Assembly (NCBI RefSeq): GCF_007830635.1
Contig: NZ_VLLA01000003.1
Span: forward strand, 248,001-312,000
Direction of reading: 5' to 3'
Length of the DNA: 64,000 nucleotides
Source of the DNA: Bradyrhizobium huanghuaihaiense
GTDB lineage: Bacteria > Pseudomonadota > Alphaproteobacteria > Rhizobiales > Xanthobacteraceae
Position 1 is the first letter of the stretch. Each line of letters begins with the position of its first letter. The position numbers and the translations under genes are program-made. This document shows, one piece after another, positions 23,929 through 33,165 of the stretch. The notes below the pieces were generated by a model. That model ran no database searches. It saw only the letters and a list, made by a program, of their open reading frames with translations, and was not told where the DNA came from.

Positions 23929-24321
23929 TCACATCATCGCGATGCAGTCGATCTCGACGTCGAAGGGACCAAACCATTCCGGCGTGCAGACGAAGATCCG
24001 TGCCGGCGGATCGTGCGGGAAGTAGCGCGCATAGACCGCGTTGAATGCGGCGAAGTGTTTTGTCGAGGTGCAGTAGACGTTGCACTTCATGACGTTGTCG
24101 AGCGAGGCGCCGGCCGTCTCGAGGCAGAGCTTCATCTGCTCCATGATGATCTCGCTCTGGCGCTCGATCGGAGCGGCGGCGATTTCGCCGGTCTCGGGAT
24201 CGAACGGCGGCAGCCCGGCCACGAAGATCATGTTGCCGGCGCGCGTCACCGGCGAGGTCGGCGCCTTCCAGCGATCGAGAAACGACGAGATCGGTTCGAC
24301 GCGGAGCGCTTCGCGTTTCAT
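23929..24321 (-). CDS. RidA (YjgF/YER057c/UK114) family protein
   Basis: From ATG 24321 (or 24330) the product is about 130 residues. The Rid fold is shown by ISSFLDRWKAP, AGNMIFVAGLPPFDPETGEI, the LDNVMKCNVYCTS helix-strand and the closing DPPARIFVCTPEWFGPFDVEIDCIA, where the arginine in the PPAR segment corresponds to the substrate-binding Arg105 of RidA. RidA proteins hydrolyse reactive imines and enamines; related subfamilies act in specific catabolic routes. It converges with the TetR gene, with only 3 bp between them. Confidence 0.9.
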   Translation of the reverse strand: MKREALRVEPISSFLDRWKAPTSPVTRAGNMIFVAGLPPFDPETGEIAAAPIERQSEIIMEQMKLCLETAGASLDNVMKCNVYCTSTKHFAAFNAVYARYFPHDPPARIFVCTPEWFGPFDVEIDCIAMM

Positions 24322-24414
24322 GGCGGCCACCTTCGATTGGAGCGAGACTGACGCCTTGCTACATCATTCTGCAGCCGGCATGCTTCGCTTAGGCTCGAAG
24401 TGTGGTTGCGGGAA

Positions 24415-24630
24415 TTACGCCCGCCGCGGCATCTCCTCGGCCTCTTCCTTGGCGAGCAGCAGCAGCATCTCGATGCCCATCTCACCTTCCTGCGGCGAGC
24501 GGATGAACTTTATTTCGTCGGCGCTTTGCCGCAGTGCGGCAATGATGGCGACGGCCTGATTGGCGGTTGCCGCCTCAGTCGCCAGAATGGACTTCTGGTT
24601 CTTGGACTGAAACCCGATGGTGTAGGACAT
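24415..24630 (-). CDS. small hypothetical protein
   Basis: From ATG 24630 the product is 71 residues: a short N-terminal strand (MSYTIGFQSKN), a helix (ANQAVAIIAALRQS) and an acidic C-terminal helix (MLLLLAKEEAEEMP). I recognise no family, although the strand-helix-strand-helix order recalls small KTSC- or DUF-type proteins of rhizobia. It is on the same strand as the RidA gene, 94 bp upstream of it. Confidence 0.65.
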   Translation of the reverse strand: MSYTIGFQSKNQKSILATEAATANQAVAIIAALRQSADEIKFIRSPQEGEMGIEMLLLLAKEEAEEMPRRA

Positions 24631-24805
24631 TCGTTCCCTCCCGCGCTCACGTGAAGAGATCGAATCAGAGTCGCGCGCCGAGTGGAAGCCTGTGCGACTA
24701 CGGACCGGGATTATCTGGGGATTGCGCGCAAGCTCCACGCAAGGCCGCGCGAACGCCACGTTGTCGTCACCAGTCTCTGGTTAGCGATCCGATGCCGACA
24801 CAGCG

Positions 24806-25681
24806 TTATGCCAGCCCCAGCATGGCACGCACATCTTCCGCCGTCGCAACGCTCGCACCGAGGCTCTTCACGATGCCCGCGGCATGCGCGACCAACTCGG
24901 CATTGGTCTTCGCCAGCACGCCCTTCGACATATAGAGATTGTCCTCCATGCCGACGCGGACATGGCCGCCGAGCAAATAGGCCTGCGCCACCATCGGGAA
25001 TTCGGCGCGGCCGATGCCGAAGCCGGACCAGATCGCGCCCGGCGGCAGCAGGCTGCGGGCATAGAACATCGTCTCCGGCGTCGCCGAGAAGCCGTACTTC
25101 ACGCCGAGCACGAGCGAGAACAGGCCCGGGCCCTTCAGCGTGCCGTCGGCGAACAGGTCGCGCGCCAGATGGCAGTCGCCGGAATCGAACAGCTCGATCT
25201 CCGGCAGCACGCCGGCGGCCTTCATCCGTTCGGCCATGATGCGGACGTTGCGCGGCGTGTTGATCACGACCTCGCCGCCGGAATTCATGGTGTTGAGATC
25301 GAGCGTGCAGATGTCGGGCTTGAGCAGCTCGATGTGCTCGACGCGCTTCTCAGGGGCAAGCAGCGTGGTGCCCGGGCCGGCGACGCGGGGGTCTTCGTGC
25401 GAAGGAACAAAACGTCCGCCGGGACCGGTCGTCAGATTGATGACGAGGCTCTTGTTACGGGCACGGATGCGCTCCATCACCTCGCGGTAGAGATCGATCT
25501 CCATCGAGGGACGTCCCGTTGCGGGATCGCGCACATGGATGTGGGCGATGGCAGCACCGGCTTCCGCGGCCTCCAGCGCGGATGTCGCGATCTGCTCGGG
25601 CGTGATGGGGAGGTACGGCGACTGCTCGGGTTTTGTCAGGTTGCCCGTGATGGCGCAGGTGATGATGGTTTTGGCGGTCAT
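24806..25681 (-). CDS. 3-keto-5-aminohexanoate cleavage (BKACE) family protein 1
   Basis: The 291-residue TIM-barrel protein has the BKACE zinc site: HIH at H47 and H49 in AIAHIHVRDPATG, the substrate-carboxylate region INLTTGPGG near 80, and GGHVRVGMEDN near 225-240, which carries the third zinc ligand. BKACE enzymes condense a beta-keto acid with acetyl-CoA to give a CoA ester and acetoacetate. The substrate cannot be read from sequence. It lies upstream of a CoA transferase gene, on the same strand but separated by a long palindromic repeat, and a second BKACE is 3 kb away. Confidence 0.93.
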   Translation of the reverse strand: MTAKTIITCAITGNLTKPEQSPYLPITPEQIATSALEAAEAGAAIAHIHVRDPATGRPSMEIDLYREVMERIRARNKSLVINLTTGPGGRFVPSHEDPRVAGPGTTLLAPEKRVEHIELLKPDICTLDLNTMNSGGEVVINTPRNVRIMAERMKAAGVLPEIELFDSGDCHLARDLFADGTLKGPGLFSLVLGVKYGFSATPETMFYARSLLPPGAIWSGFGIGRAEFPMVAQAYLLGGHVRVGMEDNLYMSKGVLAKTNAELVAHAAGIVKSLGASVATAEDVRAMLGLA

Positions 25682-25728
25682 GCGCAGTTGTCCGATCTTG
25701 CCGTAACTTTAGGAGCGCGAGCCTGTCT

Positions 25729-25883
25729 TACCCTCCCCTGGAGGGGGAGGGTCGGCGCGAAGCGCCGGGGTGGGGTGATCTCTCAACACGGGCAGCGTCC
25801 GACGCGGAGAAACCGTCACCCCACCCCGCTGCGCATTCCGCTTCGCTGCATGCGCATCGACCCTCCCCCTCCAGGGGAGGGTA
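25729..25883. repeat. long palindromic repeat (family D) inside a gene cluster
   Basis: Arms of 26 bp (25729-25754 and 25858-25883, left beginning TACCCTCCCCTGGAGG) are perfect reverse complements. A second perfect pair, CGGGGTGGGGTGA and TCACCCCACCCCG, lies inside (25766-25778 and 25816-25828). The element is between two leftward genes and could end, stabilise or process their transcript. Confidence 0.85.
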
Positions 25884-25891
25884 AGAGCGCG

Positions 25892-27121
25892 TCAGATAAT
25901 CCCCTGCTGCTTCAATTCCTCGATCTTCCCGGCATCATAGCCGAGCTTGCCGCCGAGCACCTCCTGTGTGTGCTCGCCCAGCAGCGGCGGCGCGCGGTAG
26001 TCCTTGACCGGAGTCTCTGAGAAGGTCAGCGCGTTGCGGATCAGCGACAGCTCCGGCTCGAACTTGTGCTCAGTCTTCACCCGCATGCCGCGCGACTGGA
26101 CGTGCGGGTCGGAGAACACCTGCTCGAAATTGTTGATCGGCCCCGAGGGCACGCCGGCCTCCTCCAGCTTGTCCAGCCAGTACGCCACCGGTTTTTTAAG
26201 AAACAAGCCGGCGAAGATCGCCATGATCTCCTTGCCGTGCACGACGCGGTCGTTGTTCTTGATGAAGCGCTTGTCATTGGCAAGCTCAGGCTCGCCGAGC
26301 ACGGCACAGGTGCGCTGGAACTGACCGTCATTGCCGACCACCAGCATCAGCTCGCCGTCGGTGCAGCGGAATACGCCGGCCGGCATGCCGCCATTGCCCC
26401 AGGTGCCGCGGCGCGGCGGGGTCTTGCCGTTGACGAGGTAGATCTGCAGCCAGTGCGACAGCGATGCGATCACGGTATCGAACAGGCAGACATCGATGTG
26501 CTGTCCCTGCCCGTCATTGGCGTCGCGATTGTAGAGCGCCGACAGAATCCCGATCGAGGCATTCATGCCGGTCATGTAGTCGACGATCGACGGGCCGACC
26601 TTCATCGGGCCCTCCCCCGGCTCGCCGTCGATATGGCCGGTGACGCTCATCAGCCCGCCCATCGCCTGCAGGATGGCGTCATAGCCAGCGCGCGGCGCGT
26701 AGGGGCCGGTCTGGCCGAAGCCGGTCACCGAGCAATAGATGATGCCGGGGTTGATCGCCTTGATCGTCTCGTAGTCGAGCCCGTAGCGCTTGAGATCGCC
26801 GACCTTGTAGTTCTCCATGAAGACGTCGACGTCCTTGGCGAGCTCGCGGATGATCGCCTGCCCTTCCGGCTTGGCGATGTTGACCGTGACCGATTTCTTG
26901 TTGCGGTTGGCGCAGAGATAGAACGAGTTGTTGTTGTTCGACTTGCCGTCGGGATCGGTCAGGTAAGGCGGGCCGAAGGCGCGCGCGTCATCGCCGGTGC
27001 CCGGCCGCTCGATCTTGATCACCTCCGCCCCGAGATCGCCCAGCATCTGGGCCGACAAGGGCCCGGCAAGGACGCGCGTGAGATCAAGGATCTTGATGCC
27101 TGAGAGCGGCAAGGCCGACAT
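25892..27121 (-). CDS. CaiB/BaiF family (class III) CoA transferase
   Basis: From ATG 27121 the protein is 409 residues, normal for class III CoA transferases. Features are LSGIKILDLTRVLAGPL at the N terminus, LGAEVIKIERPGTGDDAR, NRNKKSVTVN, and the catalytic aspartate region GQGQHIDVCLFD preceded by PSIVDYMTGM. The C terminus has GVPSGPINNFEQVF. These enzymes move CoA between carboxylic acids such as succinate and a substrate. Placed among two BKACE enzymes and carriers, it probably activates the acid produced or imported by this cluster. Confidence 0.93.
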   Translation of the reverse strand: MSALPLSGIKILDLTRVLAGPLSAQMLGDLGAEVIKIERPGTGDDARAFGPPYLTDPDGKSNNNNSFYLCANRNKKSVTVNIAKPEGQAIIRELAKDVDVFMENYKVGDLKRYGLDYETIKAINPGIIYCSVTGFGQTGPYAPRAGYDAILQAMGGLMSVTGHIDGEPGEGPMKVGPSIVDYMTGMNASIGILSALYNRDANDGQGQHIDVCLFDTVIASLSHWLQIYLVNGKTPPRRGTWGNGGMPAGVFRCTDGELMLVVGNDGQFQRTCAVLGEPELANDKRFIKNNDRVVHGKEIMAIFAGLFLKKPVAYWLDKLEEAGVPSGPINNFEQVFSDPHVQSRGMRVKTEHKFEPELSLIRNALTFSETPVKDYRAPPLLGEHTQEVLGGKLGYDAGKIEELKQQGII

Positions 27122-27288
27122 GTCGGTTTCCTCCGGGAACTGGTGTTGGCGCGGTGGCTCCAGCCAGGCCGCGCTCCCTGCGGATACACCATTTTCGCGC
27201 CCTGAGCACTGCGCTCCGGGCATAAGGGCATCCGCGCGCCGGCAGCGGGAGCGACCGTGCTGAGAATTTCCGTGTCGCGAATATAGCG

Positions 27289-28494
27289 TCAGGTCGCTGC
27301 TGCGGCCGCGACCTGCGGCCGCCGGCGGCCGAGCAGGACCAGGATCAGCACCGTTGCGCAGGAGCAGACGAAGGTGAGACCGAGCGCACTGCGGCTGCCG
27401 TACTGGGTGAGCAGGCCGGCCAGCAGCGGCGGAGACAGCGCGGAGGCGAGATTGAGCGGCAATGCGATCATCGACATCGCCTTGGCGAACTCGGCCTGGT
27501 CGTAAAACACCAGCGGGATAGTCGCCCGCGCCACCGCCATTGCGCCGCTGCCGGCGCCGTAGAGCAGGATGAAGACGGCGACTGCCCAGGTCGCCCCTTC
27601 GCTCATCATCAGAAGAAGCATGGCGACGGGCAGCGCCGTGCCGGCCACCAGCCCGGTCGTGATGCCGTCCCACCGCCCGCCGCCGAGGAAGTCGAGCCCA
27701 CGGGCGCTGACCTGGATGACGCCGAGCATCGAGCCGAACGCGACCGCCTGGGCCGGCGCCAGCCCCTCCGCCCGCAGCAGCTCGATGAACACGGCACCGA
27801 GGCCGAAATTGACGAAGGCATTGAGGGTGATCGCGGAGACCACGAGGCCGAAGGTGCTGCGCGCAACCGGCGGCGCATCCGCGTGCCTTGCCGGCACCGG
27901 GCCCTCGTCCTTCGCGACGCTCCGGCGCGGCGCGGCCAACGCATAGAGCGGGAGCGAGACCACGATCAGCATGGCGGCGTAGACGAGGCACGTCCAGCGC
28001 CAGCCAACGAGACCGTTCAGGAACGATGTGGCCGGCCAGAAGATGCTGCTCGAAAGTCCCGTCACCAGCATGAGCGCGCCGATCGCGCTCTTGGCCTGCC
28101 GCCCGGCGACCTCGTTGAGCATGATATAGGCACCGGTCGAGAGCGTGGCGCTGCCGGCAAGGCCGAAGACGATCCAGGCGGCGAAATAGAGGGCCGGGTC
28201 GCGCGCGAAGAACAGAAGCACGAATCCGGGCACGCTGACGACCGTGCCGATCATCATCACCTTGCGCGCCCCATGCCGCGCGAAAGCCTTGGCGAGCCAG
28301 GGCGCGCACAGTCCCATGGTGACGTAAAGTGTCGAGGTGCCCGCAAACACCATCGGCAGGCTCATGCCGAGATCGGCGGCAAGGTCGCGGCCGATGATGG
28401 GCGGAAGGCCGATCGTTCCCCATCCAATGAGCTGGGTGATTGCAAGCACCAGCAGGACCCCGATGAGCCTGCCGTCAGATTTCAAGAACCGCAT
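27289..28494 (-). CDS. MFS transporter
   Basis: From ATG 28494 the protein is 401 residues with about twelve hydrophobic helices. Between helices 2 and 3 it has the MFS loop in the form CAPWLAKAFARHGARKVM, and the second half begins after a charged central loop (RRSVAKDEGPVPARHADA). The family group is MFS_1, otherwise unassigned. Located between the CoA transferase and the second BKACE gene on the same strand, it may import the substrate of this cluster. Confidence 0.88.
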   Translation of the reverse strand: MRFLKSDGRLIGVLLVLAITQLIGWGTIGLPPIIGRDLAADLGMSLPMVFAGTSTLYVTMGLCAPWLAKAFARHGARKVMMIGTVVSVPGFVLLFFARDPALYFAAWIVFGLAGSATLSTGAYIMLNEVAGRQAKSAIGALMLVTGLSSSIFWPATSFLNGLVGWRWTCLVYAAMLIVVSLPLYALAAPRRSVAKDEGPVPARHADAPPVARSTFGLVVSAITLNAFVNFGLGAVFIELLRAEGLAPAQAVAFGSMLGVIQVSARGLDFLGGGRWDGITTGLVAGTALPVAMLLLMMSEGATWAVAVFILLYGAGSGAMAVARATIPLVFYDQAEFAKAMSMIALPLNLASALSPPLLAGLLTQYGSRSALGLTFVCSCATVLILVLLGRRRPQVAAAAAT

Positions 28495-28624
28495 TCCAAA
28501 CGTCGCCTGCCCCAGCTGCGTGCCTGTGCACAGACCCGTCATAGCGGGAGTCTTGGCGCAGCGGAATGCCGGCCGCCGAATGGCAGTCGGCAGCCTTGAG
28601 CATGTCAGGAGGAGGCAGTAGCCC

Positions 28625-29452
28625 CTATCCCGCGAGCCCGAGCAAGGATCGCGCCTCGGCCGCGGTCGCAACGCGCCGACCGTGGCGCGCGACCGCCTCG
28701 CAGGCGACGGTCACGAGCTCCGCGTTGCTGGCGGCGAGCCGCGTCTTGTCGATCCTGATATTGTCCTCGAGCCCGGTGCGAACCGCATCAGCGCCCCGCG
28801 CGAGCGCCCAGCCCATGACCTCGGCTTGGTGCCGCCCGATCCCGGCAGCAGTCCACGTCGCTTTCGGAATCAGGCGCTTGAGCTCTGCCAGAAGGATGTC
28901 GAGGACGTGCTCGTCGGCCGGCATCGCGTTCTTGACGCCCATGACGAACTGCACATGCGGACGTGCGTCCATCAGCCCCGCCTCGATCAGGCGGCGGGCG
29001 CCATGCAGATGCGACAGATCGAAGATCTCGATTTCCGGCCGGACGTCATTCGCCTTCATGCCGGTGGCGAGAGTCTCGACCAGGGCGGCGCTGTTCTCGT
29101 AGACGATGGTCGGAAAGTTCACCGATCCCGTGGACAGCGAGGCCATGTCCGGCTTGAGATAGAGCGATGAGCCGCGCGCCGAGGGATCGCGTCCGCGCCC
29201 GCCGGTCGAGAACTGAACGATCATCCCCGGACAATGTATCCTGATGCCCTCCTGCACCAGCGCAAAGCGTTCAGGATCCGAGGACGGCGTCTCGTCATCG
29301 TTGCGAACATGAATATGGGCAAGCGTGGCGCCGGCCTCGAAGGCCTGGTGGGTCGATTCGATCTGTTCGGACGGCAGGATGGGCACCGCCGGATTGTCCT
29401 TCTTGCGCGGAACGGAGCCGGTGATAGCGACAGCAACGACGACGGGGTTCAT
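28625..29452 (-). CDS. 3-keto-5-aminohexanoate cleavage (BKACE) family protein 2
   Basis: The 275-residue protein shares the BKACE zinc motif (LAHIHVRNDDE, near 45-55) and the C-terminal TGLEDNIRIDK region. It differs from the neighbour at 24806 in the loops around FSTGGRGRDP and in being 16 residues shorter, which suggests a different substrate. The reaction type is beta-keto acid plus acetyl-CoA to acetoacetate plus acyl-CoA. It is upstream of the MFS gene on the same strand. Confidence 0.92.
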   Translation of the reverse strand: MNPVVVAVAITGSVPRKKDNPAVPILPSEQIESTHQAFEAGATLAHIHVRNDDETPSSDPERFALVQEGIRIHCPGMIVQFSTGGRGRDPSARGSSLYLKPDMASLSTGSVNFPTIVYENSAALVETLATGMKANDVRPEIEIFDLSHLHGARRLIEAGLMDARPHVQFVMGVKNAMPADEHVLDILLAELKRLIPKATWTAAGIGRHQAEVMGWALARGADAVRTGLEDNIRIDKTRLAASNAELVTVACEAVARHGRRVATAAEARSLLGLAG

Positions 29453-29521
29453 CCCTGGACCTCATGATGATCGCGCTCGCGCGCGCCGAGTTCGACTAGG
29501 CAGTTACATAACAAGTCGAGC

Positions 29522-29557
29522 CCTGCCGCTGCAAACATCATCGCTCGCAGCGGCAGG
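29522..29557. terminator. 11-bp stem-loop downstream of the MHS transporter
   Basis: CCTGCCGCTGC (29522-29532) pairs with GCAGCGGCAGG (29547-29557) across 14 bases. It lies 17 bp beyond the stop of the leftward transporter gene. The T-rich tail is on the plus-strand side, so on the minus strand it may stabilise the 3' end rather than act as a textbook terminator. Confidence 0.55.
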
Positions 29558-29573
29558 CTTTCTTACGTCAGCG

Positions 29574-30971
29574 TCAGGTCTGAACTGCGGCCGCTCCGCC
29601 CGCAGCTTCCGCACGCTGCCGCTCATAGTCGGCCTGTGGCATCGGAACGGCCTTGGGGTTGCCGAGATCGTCGATGCGGATCCGATAGGTTTCCCGGGCC
29701 GAGACGGCCGCCAGCGCCGCGATGACCGTGATGCCGAAGGCGATCGCCCCCACCGTCAACGGGATGTTGTCCGAGCCGGGAGGCGCCACGGTCGCAAACA
29801 GGGCGGGAAGCAACGCGGTGATGGTCGTACCGATGTTCTGCGAGATCGCCATCGCCGACACCCGGGTGCGGGTCGGAAACAGCTCCGGGTAGAAGCTCGG
29901 GAAGATCGCGTTGTAGCCCTGGTAGACGACGCCCCACATCAGCAGCGACAGCAGGATCGCAAGCGGCACGTTCCTGATGCTGATCGCATAGAGATAGCCG
30001 AAGGCCAGCAGGCCGGAGAGGAGCGCACCCACGACGATCGGAGGCTTGCGGCCGACCTTGTCGGAGAGATTGCCGACGAAGGGAATGACGAAGATGGCCA
30101 GCATATTTCCGAGGACCGGGATCCACAGATAGACGTCCTTGGCAAAACCGATGCCATAGGCCGGCTGGACCGCATAGGCCGCACCGAAGATGGTCGCAAC
30201 GACGGGGATGACGTTCATCAGGGCCATGCAGATGACCCTGAGCATGTCGCGCCAGCTCAGCTTGATGGCCTGGACGATGGGCGACCGTGGCGTTTCTCCC
30301 CGCTCGCCCTCTCGGGCGAAGGCGGGGGTTTCGTCGACTTCGCGGCGAATGATGTAGCCTGCGACGATGACGAAGAAGCTGAGCAGGAAGGGAATCCGCC
30401 AGCCCCAGCTGTTGAAGGCCTCGGTCGGCATGTAGGCGGCCAGCGGCAGGAACACGGCTGCCGCGAGAATCTGTCCGGCCTGCACGCCCTGAAGGGCGAA
30501 GCTCGCGTAGAAGCCGCGCCGACCGAACGGCGCGTGCTCCAGGATCATCGAGCTCGCGCCGGAGATTTCACCGGCAACGGCAAATCCCTGCACGAGGCGC
30601 AGGATGACGAGCAGGATCGGCGCGAGGATGCCGACCTGGTGATAGGTCGGCAGAAGGCCGACGGCCATGGTCGAGATGCCCATCAGGAACATGCAGACGA
30701 TGAGCACGGTCTTGCGGCCATGGGTGTCGCCCCAATGTCCGAGGACGAAGGCGCCGATCGGACGGGCCACATAGCCGACGCCATAGGTCGCCAGCGAAGC
30801 GATGATGGCGACGGTGGGATTTTCCGACGGGAAGAAGATTTGCGGGAAGATCAGCGAGGCGGCAGTCGCGTAGATGAAGAAGTCATAATATTCGAGAGCC
30901 GAGCCAATCCAGCCGCTCGCAGCAGCCTTCTTGGACTGACTCCTGTCGTGGATCGCGCGAGTCGTGGTCAT
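29574..30971 (-). CDS. MHS-type MFS transporter (metabolite:H+ symporter)
   Basis: From ATG 30971, preceded by GGAGG, the protein is 465 residues with about twelve membrane helices. The N terminus has GSALEYYDFFIY, the hallmark opening of the MHS/ShiA/ProP group, followed by PIGAFVLGHWGDTHGRKTVL (the conserved loop between helices 2 and 3) and RLVQGFAVAGEISGA. This group imports carboxylates, shikimate or betaines with protons. The substrate is unknown, but its position beside the BKACE cluster suggests an organic acid. Confidence 0.93.
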   Translation of the reverse strand: MTTTRAIHDRSQSKKAAASGWIGSALEYYDFFIYATAASLIFPQIFFPSENPTVAIIASLATYGVGYVARPIGAFVLGHWGDTHGRKTVLIVCMFLMGISTMAVGLLPTYHQVGILAPILLVILRLVQGFAVAGEISGASSMILEHAPFGRRGFYASFALQGVQAGQILAAAVFLPLAAYMPTEAFNSWGWRIPFLLSFFVIVAGYIIRREVDETPAFAREGERGETPRSPIVQAIKLSWRDMLRVICMALMNVIPVVATIFGAAYAVQPAYGIGFAKDVYLWIPVLGNMLAIFVIPFVGNLSDKVGRKPPIVVGALLSGLLAFGYLYAISIRNVPLAILLSLLMWGVVYQGYNAIFPSFYPELFPTRTRVSAMAISQNIGTTITALLPALFATVAPPGSDNIPLTVGAIAFGITVIAALAAVSARETYRIRIDDLGNPKAVPMPQADYERQRAEAAGGAAAVQT

Positions 30972-31543
30972 CTCAGAAATTCCTCCACTGGGTTTATCGA
31001 CGTCCCGTTGGCGGGCTTCGGTCGAAATCGGACAGCACTCTCCGGACGCTCCGCGGAGCTTCGCGGAGCGCTTGTCATTGCCGATGGCTGTCTGATTGGT
31101 CCCAACAATAGGCTTTCGCCGGGCTAACACAATTACCCAGTTATGCGATAAACCTAACATGATGTTATCAAGGCCGGAGCGACCGTCGGGGCGGCGATAG
31201 GCGCGCGGACCCCCATTGGCACGCCGCCGCGAGAAATCACTCCGGCGGATTGAACAGCGTGGGTGGTTTGGTCGGGTGATGCGCTTTGAACGAGCTGGCC
31301 GTCGGGGATCGCAAGCGGCGTGCTCGCCGGTTGTGTCTTCGGTCGCGGCAGAGGTCGTTGACCTTCGCCGGATGCGCGACATCAGGAGCTCCGCCGAGGC
31401 CATCGAGACGCCGACCCGCTGCGGCATCCAGATCTCGCGCTCTTGGCGCCGGTCTATCCGCTTGATCCCTTGAAAGCGGCCCGAGAACATCTATATGACC
31501 TCCATGCACCATCCAATGGGATGGTTAGAATGGAAGTTTAGCT
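30972..31543. other. intergenic stretch with small dyads, no gene seen
   Basis: About 570 bp separate the transporter and CopG-like genes. Short frames occur on both strands but look like translated non-coding DNA. Visible structures are the 12-bp palindrome GCTCCGCGGAGC (31048-31059) and TAACATGATGTTA (31155-31167), the latter 184 bp upstream of the transporter start and a candidate operator. Confidence 0.45.
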
Positions 31544-31963
31544 ATGGCCAATAATGTGCATGAGCTGCGACCCAAGGCTCCCGACACCGAGAAAATCACG
31601 ATCAACCTTGGCTATGTCGACCTCGGTCATGTCGATCTCATGGTGCGGGAAGGGTTCTATTCGAACCGGACCGATTTCATCCGGACAGCAATCCGGAACC
31701 AGCTCGAGCGCCACGTAGAGGTCGTCAGACAATCCACGGCCCGGAAGAACTTGGACCTCGGGCTGCGCAACTACACTCGCGAGGATCTCGAAGCGGCGCG
31801 CCGCGCCGGCGAGATGCTGCAGATCAATGTTTTGGGCTTAGCCACCATCGCCCAGGACGTCACTCCCGAGTTGGCTCGCGCGACAATCGCGTCGGTCTCG
31901 GTGCTGGGGGCCCTTCACGCCACTCCCGCGGTCAAGGCCGCTCTCGCCGACAGAATGAGGTGA
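31544..31963 (+). CDS. CopG-like regulator paired with PHB depolymerase
   Basis: The 139-residue protein has a ribbon-helix-helix-like N-terminal part: strand KITINLGYVDLGHVDLMV, then helices around REGFYSNRTDFIRTAIRNQL. The remainder is helical (LATIAQDVTPELARATI). The stop is followed after 3 bp by the depolymerase gene, so the two form an operon. The same pairing is common in rhizobia. It may regulate polyhydroxyalkanoate metabolism or its own operon; a direct role is not shown. Confidence 0.75.
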   Translation: MANNVHELRPKAPDTEKITINLGYVDLGHVDLMVREGFYSNRTDFIRTAIRNQLERHVEVVRQSTARKNLDLGLRNYTREDLEAARRAGEMLQINVLGLATIAQDVTPELARATIASVSVLGALHATPAVKAALADRMR

Positions 31964-31966
31964 ACG

Positions 31967-33157
31967 ATGCTGAATCAAGACATAGTCCGCGAAGCAACCC
32001 GCCTTACGCGTGCCGGCCAACTGGTCGAGGCCACCGCGCTCCTGCAGCGCATGCTCCAGGGCGGTAGCGCTCCAAGACCGGAATCTCGCAACGCCGCTCA
32101 GGCTCGGCTTCCGCCGCTCGATCCGCTTACCATCGACGCCACGGCCGACGTCGTCGAGGAGCGGGAAGCTCCGCAGATATCGCCGGCCCGCTCTGCTCAG
32201 GGACGCAGACGCTCCTTACCGCTCGACGGCATGCGAGATTTTTCCGGGCTTGGCCTGCGAAGTCCGATCACGCGCGCTCCTCTGTCCTCATCGGACATCG
32301 CGCCCGAGGGCACACGGTTTATCGCCGGTACCTTCAGCAACGCCGCGGGAAGCCGGACCTACAAGCTGTTCATCCCAAGCCGCTGTCAGGGACAACGGCT
32401 TCCCCTGATCGTCATGCTTCATGGCTGCACCCAGTCGCCGGACGATTTCGCGGCCGGCACCCGGATGAACTTCCTGGCGGAAGAGCAGAATTGCTATGTG
32501 GTCTATCCTGAGCAGCCGAGCGGAGCCAACCAGTCGAAGTGCTGGAACTGGTTTCGCACCGGCGATCAGCGTCGCGGCGGGGGCGAGCCCTCGATGATCG
32601 CCGGTATTACCCGCCAGATCATGCGCGACCATGCGATCGATCCGAAGCGCGTATACGTCGCGGGTCTGTCGGCCGGCGGGGCCGCCGCCGCGATCATGGG
32701 CGCAACGTATAGCGACCTGTACGCGGCCGTCGGTATCCATTCAGGCCTCGCGTGCGGGGCCGCGAGCGATCTTCCCTCCGCGTTCGTCGCCATGCGACAG
32801 GGAGGCGGCTCCAAGGCAAACGCGGATGGCAAAACTTCTGTGCCGACCATCGTTTTCCATGGCGATCGCGACACTACGGTGCATCCAAAGAATGGTGATC
32901 AGATTATCGAGCAGTCCGCCAGGGCAACGAGGCCGACGACGAAGGTACTTCGCGGACGCATACCCCACGGCCATGCCTATACTCGCACCGTCCTGATCGA
33001 CGGGGCCGGTCGGGCGATCTCCGAACACTGGAACATCGATGGCGCCGGACACGCGTGGTCAGGCGGCAGCCCCGCCGGGTCCTACACTGATCCGCAAGGG
33101 CCGGATGCGACGAGGGAAATGCTGCGCTTCTTCCTCGAGCATTCGCTCGGTGGGTAG
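31967..33157 (+). CDS. PHB depolymerase family esterase
   Basis: The 396-residue protein has an unusual N-terminal extension of about 110 residues (helix LTRAGQLVEATALLQRM, then a proline-rich linker) before an alpha/beta-hydrolase domain: PLIVMLHGCTQSPDDF (oxyanion region), the lipase box GLSAGGAAA with the nucleophile serine, the acid region VFHGDRDTTV and the final histidine in DGAGHAWSGG. This is the LpqC/PHB depolymerase family, which hydrolyses polyhydroxybutyrate or related esters. No signal peptide is visible, so it is probably intracellular or exported by another route. Confidence 0.9.
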   Translation: MLNQDIVREATRLTRAGQLVEATALLQRMLQGGSAPRPESRNAAQARLPPLDPLTIDATADVVEEREAPQISPARSAQGRRRSLPLDGMRDFSGLGLRSPITRAPLSSSDIAPEGTRFIAGTFSNAAGSRTYKLFIPSRCQGQRLPLIVMLHGCTQSPDDFAAGTRMNFLAEEQNCYVVYPEQPSGANQSKCWNWFRTGDQRRGGGEPSMIAGITRQIMRDHAIDPKRVYVAGLSAGGAAAAIMGATYSDLYAAVGIHSGLACGAASDLPSAFVAMRQGGGSKANADGKTSVPTIVFHGDRDTTVHPKNGDQIIEQSARATRPTTKVLRGRIPHGHAYTRTVLIDGAGRAISEHWNIDGAGHAWSGGSPAGSYTDPQGPDATREMLRFFLEHSLGG

Positions 33158-33165
33158 TCTGGCTT

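Noticed and set aside
26066..27103. Long plus-strand frame across the CoA transferase
   Set aside because: It is antisense to a clear class III CoA transferase and has composition typical of a shadow frame.
29325..31127. 600-codon plus-strand frame across the MHS transporter
   Set aside because: The opposite strand encodes a clear twelve-helix transporter; this frame is rich in R, G, D and E with no domain.
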